A DNA stretch of 64,000 nucleotides. It comes from Acrasis kona (taxonomy: Eukaryota > Heterolobosea > Eutetramitea > Acrasida > Acrasidae). The notes beneath the pieces were generated by a model. That model was not told the origin of the DNA. It worked only from the letters and a program-made list of their open reading frames with translations, and did no database searches. Every line of letters starts with the position of its first letter. The stretch's first letter is position 1. The translations under genes were made by a program, and so were the position numbers. Below are positions 39,599-52,478 of the stretch, one piece after another. Where the stretch lies: positions 1 to 64,000 of the forward strand of contig JAOPGA020000734.1 of assembly GCA_026419775.2 (NCBI GenBank), in the 5' to 3' direction.

Positions 39599-41384
39599 AT
39601 GAACACACCAACAGATACATTGGTGGTTAAGCAGAAGAAAGGTTTTATTGAGAAGGCCAAGACATTTTTTGCAAAGAAGAGACACTTCCCCTTCATAGTG
39701 GACAAAGATAGGATCAACTTTTTAACTGATGGAGTGCTAGCGATAGCTTTGACGCTATTGGTTGTCGATATTACCGTACCACATCACCCACACGGGCTTA
39801 CTAAAGAGAAATATGACACATTTGTCACAGAGTTTTTAACAAAGTCCATGTGGTACATTGGAACATACTACTTTGTCGTACTCACATTGCTATCATACTG
39901 GCTGAACCACGTGTCCATAATGGCTGCCATTAAATACGCTGACTCTACAATTGCGCTATTCAACAATAGCTTTTTATTATTTATATGCTTCACGCCCTTC
40001 GCGTTCAAGATTGCGCGCAATTGGCTTACTCAATTCTACACGTGGTGCATAGTGTTCACCGCATTAACTCTAACTGGTACATCACTATTACTAATGTGGG
40101 CATACGCAGCTCTTAGAAGAAAATGGATATATCCAAGCTCGCAGCTACCCAACAGAGACTGTCGCTACGATCACATTGGCAATTGTGTTCCCTATTATTA
40201 TTCACTCTATCTGCATTGGATTGAGCGCCGCCAACTTTATTGCCCCACTAGTATTTGGTTCCCTTGTCATCTTATTCAATATCTTGTCATCTTTCAGGCT
40301 TGATATCTTACATGGTTTAGTTACACTGGCAATGAACTGCTGTGGTACTCGATCACCCTATAAGCCAGTATTAACTACTGATCTAGACCCTGATGAGGAC
40401 CCCGTCAATAATACCATTTCTTTAGAGCCAGACGATGAAGTCGAAACAACGATAGAGCTTGGTAAGACAATCGAGAAAGAAGAGCACAATCACAAAGATG
40501 ATTTCTCAAGCGAAACTGGCGGTTCACATGTCTTCTGGGACAGCAAGCACTACCATCATGAGTTCAAGGAGAGATTGATCCTGATCTCTGATGCAGTATT
40601 CGGAATCGTTTTGACAATATTGGTGCTAGAATTAAAAGCACCAATTGGGCCAGATTCTATTACATCAGAGGTATCGAATGATGTTATAGTGGGTGTGCCA
40701 TTGGTTAATTGGAACGAGACCAGAAGTGATATCAGTCCATTCACAGGAAACTATCAATTAGGAAAGGCTTTGTACAAACTTTGGCCAGAATACTTGTCCT
40801 TCTTTGTATCTGTGATTCTTGTGGCCAGTTTCTGGAAACATCATGTCAGTTGCATGCAAGGTCTTAAATATGGAAACAAGTTACTTTTCTTTGTAAATAC
40901 TCTATACTTGTGCACAATATCGTTGATCCCCTTTGCAAGCAACTTGCTATCAAATTACCAAGATCGCACTGAAAGCGCAGTTATTTATAATTCAATTTTA
41001 TTGGTGTCATCATTCTTCTTGCTATTATTATTCATCATGTGTCACTTTACTCACTTGCAGAAGCCTTATTCGCAACTTATGAAAATGAGGTGGAAGTTGT
41101 ACGAGTTATTCAGAACAGTTGTTGTCATATTGATCTGCATATTATCCTTGGGCATCTCTTTCGTCAATGTGTACGCATCCATAGGTGTTGCCATGCTCTT
41201 CCCGTTACTTGAAATCCTACACGCAGTCGAGTATCTTGACATACTTGCATGGATATGGAGAGGAGGTTACTTTATATTCAGAAAGTTCGAAAAGCCAGTC
41301 AAAGAAGAGACAGTACTAGTGTTTGAAGATGACAATCTAGGAGCGCCGCTAGTGGAAAACCAAAGAGTAAAAGATGAACAATAA
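39599..41384 (+). CDS. TMEM175: TMEM175-like potassium channel
   Basis: Two homologous halves of six hydrophobic helices each. The halves begin INFLTDGVLAIALTLLVVDI and LILISDAVFGIVLTILVLEL, the TMEM175/DUF1211 repeat start, where most members have 'FSDgvfAI'. Here the FSD is altered to LTD and ISD. The halves lie in different frames. A 49-nt GTGGGC..CAG intron (40096-40144) joins them in frame and gives 578 residues, but its donor is weak. It removes the short cytosolic linker, so a one-base sequence error is also possible. TMEM175 is a lysosomal K+ (and H+) leak channel in animals. Confidence 0.75.
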
Positions 41385-41396
41385 AATCAATCTAGT

Positions 41397-43195
41397 TTAC
41401 TTCGATTTATCAGCTTCGTTCCTCACTTGTTTCAGGGCCATTTTGATCCTTGTTTTCAAAATATCTTCCAATGGATAATTTTTGTAATTTTCCGCACTCT
41501 CTAAATAACTCAACACCGTATCAAACACTTGATCTGTGAACTTGCCTCTATTTTCATGGTAAATGACTTCCGCCATTTCATAATTTGCAAAGGCACCCCA
41601 CTGCTTCTCAATTTTAAGTTTAGGAGCCAATTCAATAACACGAGAGAATTTAGATTTCACACCAGACAAGTCTTCGCCGATTTGACGAGACAAACAAGCT
41701 TCAATAACACTACAAGCACAAATTGTATCAACAGTCATATCACTATTTTCATAATCTCCTACATCATTCTTGAAACTTGCTAAAAGTCTTTTGGCGTCTT
41801 GTGGTGTCAAGTTCGACAAATCTCTCTTCAGGTAAAAGATCTCGTAATGGGCCACATGGAGTTGAACCACGATCTCGTTTCTCTTCTTCTTTAGTAACTT
41901 TAAAGTCTTGTTCTTCTCCAAAGCGTACTTGTCTATACGTGACTCTTTGCAAATGTAATTGTCCAGGTTGGCCAATATGTCGTCACATTCCTTGTGTCTT
42001 CCCAAGTGTTCGTAGCATATAGCAAGTTCCATGGCCGTAAGTCCTCTCATGTCAAAGTCGGCATGACTGTTGAATACCTTTTCTAATTGTTCCGTGGTCT
42101 TTTGGTAGTTTTCTTGCATAAAGTAACATTGAGCCAGTTCGAAAACATGTTGACTTGGAGTGGTGTTGTACTCTTCTTCTGCTCTCCTGACAGCTTTCGT
42201 TAAATAATCAACGGCGCGATCCAAGTCTCCCTTCTTCCTCCAAAAGTTTGCAGCCATGTACAAAAAGAAGGATCCGTTTGGATAAGTTTCTACCAACTAC
42301 CATGTATGAGCGAAATGATTACTTGGTGTCATTACCTTATCGATGATTGGTTGGTATTCGTTAAGAATGGTCTCCTTGTCTGCAAACGCTCTTGGAACGA
42401 ATAAGTAATTAACGCTCAACAAGGCAGCTGCAGGAGATGAGACTCTTGATTGGGAATTAAAGGCGCTACGAAGCATGGCTATTCCTTCCTCACGGTCAGC
42501 TTTGAAGCCCAAGTAACTCAACACCTACTGTGTAAGAAGTAAATTCACATTGATGAAAATACCTTAATGATTGTACTTGGTAGAACACTGATGCCAAATT
42601 GAAAGGTTCCTACTCCGTAATTGATGGCATTAATAATGTCAGGATGGACAAAGTTATCTTGCGATATATCAGTACTTTGCATGCCTTTGGTTCTTTCGCT
42701 TAGACCCTCGAAGCACTTCCACCCCTTTCTCAAGTTGTAGGCACCTCTAAGGAAGGAGTTGTTCTGGAATTGAACAATACCTCTTTGCATGCTGACCTCG
42801 GCTTGTGCAGTTTCAATGTCTAAACGGAAATTATCTATGAGTTGCTTCTCCGACATGTTTTCTAATTCAAAAGCATTTAATGGTGGTGGTTGATAACCCT
42901 GTACTGGATTTTCAAATGATTGTTTGTTCATTTGGATGGTTCTCTGGGCAAGCTCCAAAATGGCCGCTTCGCTGAGACGGTACACACTATTAAGGACTTC
43001 ATCGGCTCTGTTTAGATCCTCTAGCATCGCCTCTTTGACGCTTGTGTGACCTGTTATATTGTTCTTTATTAAGTTGATGTCGCAGGCAGCAAATGCGACT
43101 CGGTAGTGATCTGGATTATTTCCAATCATAGCACGTGCATTCTGTAATTCACTATTCCATATGCACCAGGTAGTTTGCTCGACGTAGCGGAACAT
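41397..43195 (-). CDS. TTC39: TTC39/Iml2-type TPR protein
   Basis: Three exons (42563-43195, 42336-42524, 41397-42296) with introns of 38 and 39 nt; 573 residues. The first part holds YGVGTFQFGISVLPSTIIKVL, then YLGFKADREEGIAML. This corresponds to the conserved 'G.f.l..SllP..i.kvl..lGF.gdr..Gl' block of TTC39/Iml2, followed by several TPR-like helix pairs (VETYPNGSFFLYMAANFWR, YEMAEVIY). In yeast, Iml2 contributes to clearance of inclusion bodies via lipid droplets; animal TTC39 proteins are linked to lipid metabolism. It is expected to be cytosolic or membrane-associated. Confidence 0.85.
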
Positions 43196-43775
43196 GTTGT
43201 TGTTATAACGTTATTTTTGGAGCAGTGGAAAATAGACGTTGTAATTCTATTTGGAATCCGCAGTTTATTGCGGTCCGAATTATTAAATGCATTCCATGTT
43301 CGAAGGGACTTTGTAGATTGGGCTTTTCGAGGTTATGATTCACACATTTATTGGCAACCAGAGGATGTTGTCCATTCAGGATCCTTCGAAGCATTCGTCA
43401 CGGATGTCAAACACAAGGTCCGCATATCATGTTAAGCGGCCAAATTGTTAATATGGATGACCCCCAAAGTATTCCATCCATATCACTAGATAAATTTCTA
43501 TTTCAGCTAAAAACCCGCTATTATCGGTCAGAAGAATCTATTTAGATCCCTTCTAACATTTGACAGGAGGCTTGAAAACCAGAATTTGACAAAATAACTT
43601 GTCATTAGAAGAATTTTTAAAAAATATAAGAATAGTCAAGTTCAAAAATCGAACTAAAAGTGCTTGTTGACGGTTTCCAAATTTCTGATGTTTATTTTGC
43701 TCAACCTACATTTTAAACTACTGTTATTGTAAGAAATCTACTAGGAGCAACACTCACTGTCACCATAAACTCACA
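43196..43775. other. Intergenic, weak coding traces
   Basis: About 580 bp. Open frames on both strands around 43200-43435 are short and contradict each other. The minus-strand one starts MLRRILNGQ, like a mitochondrial presequence, but no conserved domain follows. I do not call a gene here. Confidence 0.35.
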
Positions 43776-45126
43776 ATGAAGAGGTATAAGCTGAGCAAGA
43801 TGATAGGAGATGGTACATATGGGAGTGTTGTTCGAGCGACCAATAACGAAACTCAGGAACTCGTAAGAAACACTTTTGAATAGCTGTAAAGTTCAAATTA
43901 GGTTGCCATAAAAAAAATGAAGAAGAAGTATTTCTCTTGGGAGGAATGCGTAAATCTTAGAGAAGTGCAAACTTTGAAAAAGTTGAATCACCCCAACATT
44001 ATCAAACTCAAAGAGGTTATAAGAGAAAATAACGAATTATATTTTGTATTCGAGTACATGGACGCAAACTTGTATCAAATCATGAAGGACAGGGACAAAC
44101 CCTTTAGCGAGAGCAAAATTAGGAACATCATGTAAGTGATTAATAAGAATGTTCCCACTAACTATAAAAAGGTACCAAGTTCTACAAGGTCTGGCATACC
44201 AACACAAAATGGGATACTTCCACAGAGACATGAAACCAGAAAATCTTCTGATAAACAAGGACACGGTGAAAGTGGCTGACTTTGGTTTGGCGAGAGAAAT
44301 TAGAGCCCGTCCACCGATAACGGAATACGTGTCGACAAGGTGGTATAGAGCCCCAGAAGTACTTATGAGAAGTCCAAACTATAATTCTCCCGTAGATTTA
44401 TGGGCTGTTGGTGTTATAATGGCCGAGTTGTATACTTTAAGGCCTTTGTTCCCGGGTACAAGCGAGCCGGATGAGATTTTTAAAATTTGTTCAGTGTTAG
44501 GAACACCAACTCAAGAAAATTGGTCAGATGGTATGAGATTGGCAGCAGGAATGAACTACAAGTTCCCAAAGGTACTTTGAACGCACATGTAATTAACTTA
44601 TCATATATAGTTCGCACAAACACCTCTTGAGACGCTCATACCAAACGCCTGTCCTGAAGCCATACAATTGATGACAGATTTGATGAAGTACGACCCTATT
44701 AAGAGACCAACAGCAAGTCAAGCGCTGCAATACCCTTACTTCCAAATCGGCATCAGTGCACCCATACCCGTCAATAACAAATATCCTAATCCTCAAACAC
44801 AACGTCAAGAAAATAATGTCAGCAACATTAGTGTACAGCAGGACAATAGCATGGGAAGAAAGCCTCAATTTGTACCTCAATACGGAGTAGTGTATCCACC
44901 AAAATCTCATCCACCCTATCCAAATCAACCATTCCAACCAAGATTCAACCCTGAGGAGCAAATACCATCAAACAGCAAGCCCAGTAGCAAAGCACCAAGT
45001 CCTAGTGCAAAGACTGGTCGGCAGAATAACCTCATAAAGAATGCACGATACATGCCGGGTCAGAGCACGAGAACTTCACCGAGAAAAGGTATTCCAACAG
45101 GGCCTTCTGGCATACCGGTCAAATAG
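43776..45126 (+). CDS. MAK: MAK/ICK (RCK) family protein kinase
   Basis: Four exons (43776-43862, 43902-44131, 44172-44571, 44611-45126) with introns of 39, 40 and 39 nt; 410 residues. The kinase core begins [21 protein letters not shown], with ATP-loop GDGTYG and catalytic Lys in [16 protein letters not shown] and ADFGLA follow, then an activation loop [18 protein letters not shown] with a TEY dual-phosphorylation site. RCK kinases (MAK, ICK, MOK) usually carry TDY or TEY and control cilium or flagellum length and intraflagellar transport. A flagellate life stage is thus possible. The C-terminal 130 residues are Pro/Ser-rich and unstructured. Confidence 0.9.
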
Positions 45127-45340
45127 AAAATGTTTGTAAAAATATACTTTTGTTGTAATTATTGGGTTACTTGTATTTTTCAAAAGTCAAAGCAAATTGT
45201 ACATCATTACTGAGGTCTTCATACTTTAAGGGATAAAGGTGTTACCAGTAAAGTATTTTAGAAGCTATTTTTGAGCTGGATTGTTGAACATAAGTTAATT
45301 ATCGAGTTCGGTTTACCATCTTTTCAAACAAAACCAACAG

Positions 45341-48300
45341 ATGTCCAACTTCTATTATCCTACTCATTCAAATGAGGCAGGGCAAAGCAGCTCGCAGATC
45401 AATGGTTCAGAGAAGAGTTATCTACACCAGGGAGTATCATTCGTAAGAGATATTGAATGGTCTAAACATGCCAATAAAATTGGGAAAGCTTTGATATCAA
45501 GTAACGATACTGTAAATCTACACAATGACGACTATTTGGATATGGAAACCCAACAATTACTTCATCTACGTAACAAGGACGAATTGCTTTGGAGTGAATT
45601 TGCCGACGTGGAAATATCCTCAGGTTCCAAAAAACAAAAAAGGATTTACCTAATATTGGCTTACTCTAATGGATTTCAGGTCCATGATGCAACGGAACCC
45701 AAAATGTTAAAGGAAATTATATCCAGAAGAGAAAAGCCGGTCAAGTTTGCAAAAGTAAGAATTTTAATTACAAATAAACTAAACAATCAAAGATCTTGTG
45801 CAAACCCTCTCAGCAGCAAGAAGAAAATACCTCATTATATAACAAATACCCACTACTAGCGATAGTTTACAAACAAGAGCCCACAAAAGTCAATTTCTTC
45901 TCCTTGAAAACCCATGAGAATGTCCATGAGCTATCATTTAACAGTGAAGTCAACCAAATAGATTCCAATCCACACATTATAGTAATCGTCGACCAAACGT
46001 CCATCTATTGGTTTAACAACCAAACATTAGAAAAGGACGTAAGCTACGACTGCTACCCCATGCATCATGTAGATCCGTCAGACCCATCAGAGAATGCACA
46101 ACGTCAAGTCCAATTAGGTGCCGTCGCACTTGGTCAGAGATGGATAGCCTATCCAAGCATCAACATGGTCACCAACAAGAACATGGACTACACCCAACAA
46201 AGCAACCAAACCATTGCAGAGATCAGCATGGACGTCGCCAAGAACATTGCCTCCGCCACACTCTACCTAGGAGACATTGGATACAAACAGTTATCAAGCG
46301 TAATCAGCGGTCAACAACATTCCCATCCCGCATCATCATCATCATCTCACAACCAGTCAAAGACACATCTCAAAGAAGCAGGCACCATTGAAATTAGAGA
46401 CATTCAAACCAAACAATTAATATGTCACTTCAAGGCCCATCCAGAGCCCATTGCAGCAATGGCTTTTGATCCGAGCGGAACGCTACTAGTGACCGTCAGC
46501 ATCAAGGGAACCAATCTCAACGTATACCAAATCATGCCCAACACGAATGGAAAAGTCACATCAAAAAACATCAAACACATTTATCGACTATTGAGAGGCG
46601 TGACCAGTGCGTCCATCCATGACATTCGATTCAGCATCAATTCCAAATGGATCGCAGTTTGTTCCAACCATGGAACCACCCACCTGTTCGCATTGAATCC
46701 AAACGGAGGAAAGATCAAACCCATCGAATTCGTTTCCACATTATATGACTCTCAGCTCAAATTATCACATTCTCAAGACGACGACATTTATCACCATCAT
46801 CACCATCACTCGTCCATTCATGATTTTCATGATTCGTTCAACGAGCCACCGATCACTTTAAATGCAGTAAAAAAGATCCATGGAGCCAGTTGTGTATTTT
46901 ACAACGAAAGAGAACCATTACTAGAATCGGAATGTGACGAATTTCAATCCATCGTCAGGAAATCATTCGAAAATTTATTCATTTGTACAAGAAACGGATG
47001 GTATTGTCATTATCGATTGGAACCAATCGTTCGAGAAGAACAACCCACCACCACTAGTAAATTAGTGAATCACGTGATTCCAAAATCATCATCACAATCG
47101 TCCCCGAACGTAAATCAATCATCATCGCTCGACATGATTTTGAATCTAAACGTGAGTTTGATTTTTAAAATGGAAGCGTGTCGAGCACAAAATCAAACGA
47201 GCAGAGATTTGTTTTTGGATTGGAACGATTACCAAAACGAACAAGATTTTAAAATTTATCCCGTGCAGCATCAAGATGGAATCGAAAATGATGATTTGAA
47301 ATGGTCGAGTAATGCTGAAATTGAAACTTATCAATTGCCAAGCATGCCATTATGGATGACCGGTCAATTCAAATTCAAAACATTTTCAATGATTCATGAC
47401 CAAGACGAATCGTACAAAAACATTGACGAAAATGTTAATCATTTCGAAAATCACGATCCGTTCGAAAATTCGAAATTAATCAATCAAGTCAACAAGAACG
47501 AAACGATCAACACCAATGCATCATCCAAGAACGACATGATGAGCAAGAGCGTCATGATTAGAATAACGGATCCCATTCCATTACGTAACCATTCAGACGA
47601 TGACGACGATGATGATTCTGATCACGAAGAATACGAAAAGAAGAGAAGAGATGAAGAAAAAAAGAGCATGGTCGTTCATGATGGAAGTATCATGAGGGCA
47701 ATGAGCACCCCCATGCATAATTCCAAACAATCGTTACCTTCTTTTCAAAAACCAAATGGAACGAATCATAAAAGTAATCGATCGAATCAACAAGATGATA
47801 ACAATCGTTCGAAACACGAATGGGATTTGGTAACCGATGCTACGCCAAATGTACAATCAAGAAGATTAATTCCACCAAAAGAAAAGATGACATCATCCAT
47901 TCCCACCACCACAAATATGATTACCTCCAAAAATAATCAACAAGAAGAAATTGATGATGATGATGATTCGAATAAACAAGTAGAAATTGATACGGAATCA
48001 GATAATGATTCGTTAGAAGAACAAGTAGTCGCCACGATCAATCATGGTCAACGCCAATCCATTTTATCATTGATTGATGTGAAACAAGATTATTACAAAT
48101 CATCATCATCGCCTCCAACTACTATTACTACTACTGTCGAGACCATAAACGAAAATGATGATGAGCTGGATGATTACTTTAGTACCATTCAAATCAATCA
48201 TGATGATTTATTGAAAAAGAAACCAACCGATTTGATTTCTCAACGCACATCATCGATCATCAATACTACTTCGTTATCTGCATCGTTACCAATGAGCAAA

Positions 48301-48666
48301 ATTAACGTTGCTACGCCACGATTATCGTCCACGAATGATGATCAATTAAAAAATAACATTTTATCGCCAGAATTTGATTTTGATTCTGATGATGATGATG
48401 ATGATTTGAATCATCATCATCGAAAGGCGGTAGATAATAAAACAAATGATGGCGATTCGAAATTATCGAATTCAATTTTATCTGCAAATTTAAATTATTT
48501 AAATGACGATGATGATGCGGTGATGAATGATTCTTATTTGAATCGATTACAGGATAATATTGCAAAGTTACAAAAGATTGATCATGGCGGCAGTAGTAGT
48601 CATTTGAATCAATCGTCATTGTTGAGTAATAGCTTTACTGCGAATTATAATTATATGGATGATTAA
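45341..48666 (+). CDS. BCAS3: BCAS3-like WD40/autophagy-related protein with long disordered tail
   Basis: Exons 45341-45754 and 45793-48666 with a 38-nt intron; 1095 residues. After WSEFADVEIS and YLILAYSNGFQVHD, the protein continues with NFFSLKTHENVHELSF, IALGQRWIAYPS-like sequence and CHFKAHPEPIAAMAFDPSGTLLVTVS, all in the order of the BCAS3 beta-propeller. This family is related to the PROPPIN/ATG18 group and acts with PHAF1 at autophagosomes or in cytoskeletal migration. From about residue 590 the sequence is disordered, with Asp, Ser and His runs and many Asn/Asp-rich repeats. Those runs are prone to length variation. Only the first 500 residues are conserved. Confidence 0.78.
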
Positions 48667-48879
48667 AGATTGTAAATTTGTGTATAGAAATAAATTTTGT
48701 TTTTTTTACTCGTAATATTTTAAATTTGAGGTGCTGTATGTGAAGATGGTACAGATCGATTGTAGATCCAAGGAACAGAATTCCTACGAGTAAGGCTCAA
48801 CAAGCGATGGTGACCAGGAAGATGGAATATTCAAATTCAAGAAGAAATACAATTAATAAATATCTATTTGCAATATTAT

Positions 48880-50127
48880 TTACATCCATCCATATTTTCC
48901 CCAAGTCTTTGCTTTGCTCGCTCTTGCATTTCCGCTGCTTTCCAAAAAGTTCATTTGGGACACAACTGCAGACTTGGCCAAAAATGTGATTTGATTTCTC
49001 GTTCTTTGTACTTGGTTGAAGGGTCTCAAAGTGCTTGCTTTTTCCTCCTCCGTCATGTAAATACTTTGTTGGTGTTTATCCATCATGATCTTTCTCTGAG
49101 CGGCTTCATCTGCGTATTGTGATCCCTTGTCAGTTACATCGATAATGTTTGGTTGCGATCCGCTCTTGGCTAATTCACGAAGCACTTCGGTTGGTAGGTT
49201 TGGCGGTAACTCGTTATTATTTGTTCTAGATGCTGCTTTCATCGAATCCCTTTCTCTACGAAGAGCCTCTCCTACTGTTAATTTGGGCTGTGGGAACTGT
49301 ATGTCGGAAATGACTTCTTGTGAGATGATGGGTTTTGGTACAAATAGTTGTGGCCTTTCTTCCTCCTCTGGTTCTTGGAAGACTTCAACCGAATCAGCGT
49401 CCATCTCAAACTCTTCTTCTTGCATGTCATTGGTGGGATCGTTAATGTTTGCATCATTTAGGACTGGTTGAGTGGGAACACTGAGCTCTGGTTTCGACTT
49501 AATTACTTTATTTTTCATTGTTCTCATGTATGATGTAGGTAACATGTTTCTTTGTATTTTTGTTTTGAATAAAGAAGAAGGAATGGGAGGTGGCTTTGGA
49601 AGATTAGGATCTCGGACTTCCTCAGAGTTTTGTACAGGTATAGTTGCATTGTTCAACAATGTTTCTTCATCTTGATTCTTATTAGAAATGATGGAGCTAA
49701 ACTTCTTCATAAAATCAGATCCCTCACGCATAGCTGGTGCCGACGAAATTGATTCAGGAACTTCGGAAGGCACTCGGCTAACAAATTTTGGCGTTGACGT
49801 TGTTGGTTCGGGTTCTTTGGAATTGTGTGATTCGTTGTGCTCTTTGTGCTTTTTGTGCGTAGGCTCCTCTATTACCTCCTCATCATTTTGTACCATCGAA
49901 TTTAGTCCTAACGCGGCTGCAATATCTGAAACATTGCGCTTCCTTTTCTTCTTCGCTCCATTGCTGTTTGGTTTTGGGAGTGATTTGAATAATGTGGTTG
50001 TTGCTTCAGAGTCTTCAAATGGAGCTGGGACGTTTTGTGCAGTCAATACACTTGCCTGAGGAGTTGGTGTAGGCTTTGGTGGACTCTCATCGTCAGACGA
50101 TCCATAACCAGAAAGGCCTAACATCAA
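48880..50127 (-). CDS. PRCC: PRCC-family nuclear protein
   Basis: A single-exon ORF of 415 residues. It starts with the short SGYGSSDDES motif that resembles the PRCC start. The disordered middle is Pro-, Asp- and Ser-rich. The conserved end, RTRNQITFLAKSAVVSQ and a final SKAKTWGKYGW, matches the PRCC C-terminus ('..r.qiT.L...A.......t.....r....kYG'). PRCC proteins associate with spliceosomal and mitotic-checkpoint components in animals. The basic KKKRKRN segment may be the nuclear signal. Confidence 0.8.
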   Translation of the reverse strand: MMLGLSGYGSSDDESPPKPTPTPQASVLTAQNVPAPFEDSEATTTLFKSLPKPNSNGAKKKRKRNVSDIAAALGLNSMVQNDEEVIEEPTHKKHKEHNESHNSKEPEPTTSTPKFVSRVPSEVPESISSAPAMREGSDFMKKFSSIISNKNQDEETLLNNATIPVQNSEEVRDPNLPKPPPIPSSLFKTKIQRNMLPTSYMRTMKNKVIKSKPELSVPTQPVLNDANINDPTNDMQEEEFEMDADSVEVFQEPEEEERPQLFVPKPIISQEVISDIQFPQPKLTVGEALRRERDSMKAASRTNNNELPPNLPTEVLRELAKSGSQPNIIDVTDKGSQYADEAAQRKIMMDKHQQSIYMTEEEKASTLRPFNQVQRTRNQITFLAKSAVVSQMNFLESSGNARASKAKTWGKYGWM

Positions 50128-50204
50128 TTTTTTAGTTGAACTTACTCTTACAAAATGGAAGGCAAAAGGAGAATGAAAATAGAAACCGAGGACAAGAAGA
50201 GAAT

Positions 50205-51158
50205 TTAATTATATATTTGCACAATGATAGTTATTAATATAACAGATAGAACCATACAATAAGGCGGTCCTGTGTTGGAACCACTAGAAGTAGATCGTAC
50301 AACTGTTACTGGTGAGGGGGTCTGATAAACTACCGAAGAGTTATTGGCGCTAGCATCCTTTGTGGAAGTAGTATATGTAACAGTTACAAACGTAGGTGGA
50401 GCTAATGTAGTCTGTTCTGCTATAAAGCTGGTCATAGAGGAGAGCATTGATAGTACTGTTCCTGTAGTATCTTCTCCACAGGTACTCGATGCTCCATAAC
50501 TATCCAATCCTACAGCCACATATCTAGAGTGATTTTTTGGTTTGATTACAACGGGAGCGCCACTATCCCCACTGCACGGAGAAGTATTCTTATTGTAAGC
50601 ACACATATTCACATCCGATGAGTATGAATCGAAAGGGCACTTTTTTCCATCGACTATGGTGATTGTGTTATAGTGAGCAATTGATGTTGTTGTACTTGGG
50701 CCAATCTCGCCATACCCCACAATTGTAACATCTGTACCTTCAGGTGGTGAATTTGTGGCAATATCCAAGTATTGAGTGTGACCACTCACTTCACTTATGT
50801 TTGTGGCCAATGTAAAAATTGCGACATCGTTGTAGTCGAAAATGTTGTTTTGTCCAAAATTACTTGGCCTAACTCCTTTCGATACTTGAATCAGGTTTGA
50901 TTTACTATAGCCATTCACATCTATTGAGTCAATGATCACTCTATATTCTCCTCCAACACAGCAATGTCCTGCACTTATAACATATCTACTACTTAATAAA
51001 CCTCCAGTACATGCGAATGCATATTCTGTATTGTAGTTGGATATCAGATACACTACATAAGGAAATTGACCTTGACTGACCTCCACACCATTGTACACAG
51101 CCAGTATTGTGGAAGCTAAGCAGAACACTGAACAATAAAATAGCATCGTCCTCATCAT
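50205..51158 (-). CDS. Secreted chymotrypsin-family (S1) serine protease
   Basis: A single-exon ORF of 317 residues. The signal peptide (about 1-20) runs directly into VYNGVEVSQGQFPYVVYL. The mature N-terminus thus has the protease start without a visible propeptide. The catalytic triad is His65 (ISAGHCC), Asp111 (YNDVAIF) and Ser199 (PCSGDSGAPVV). The residue six before the serine is Ser193, as in chymotrypsin rather than trypsin. The C-terminal 70 residues are Ser/Thr-rich with a hydrophobic end (MVLSVILITIIVQIYN), so membrane or GPI anchoring is likely. Such enzymes are uncommon in free-living protists. Confidence 0.85.
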   Translation of the reverse strand: MMRTMLFYCSVFCLASTILAVYNGVEVSQGQFPYVVYLISNYNTEYAFACTGGLLSSRYVISAGHCCVGGEYRVIIDSIDVNGYSKSNLIQVSKGVRPSNFGQNNIFDYNDVAIFTLATNISEVSGHTQYLDIATNSPPEGTDVTIVGYGEIGPSTTTSIAHYNTITIVDGKKCPFDSYSSDVNMCAYNKNTSPCSGDSGAPVVIKPKNHSRYVAVGLDSYGASSTCGEDTTGTVLSMLSSMTSFIAEQTTLAPPTFVTVTYTTSTKDASANNSSVVYQTPSPVTVVRSTSSGSNTGPPYCMVLSVILITIIVQIYN

Positions 51159-51273
51159 GTTTAATTTCTTTTATGATTGGAGATTGCGATTATATTGGTT
51201 TTATGATCGAAGAGCGGGTGCGCAATATTACCGCTCAAGTAGAAATGGGATTAGAAATCAAATATGGAATTAG

Positions 51274-52431
<1,158 letters not shown>

Positions 52432-52478
52432 ATCTTGGTAGCAATCTAAACAAAAACATTTGCATCCATCCACAAAAA

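Noticed and set aside
43203-43394. Minus-strand ORF starting MLRRILNGQ
   Set aside because: It looks like a presequence but no conserved mature domain follows, and the opposite frame is equally open.
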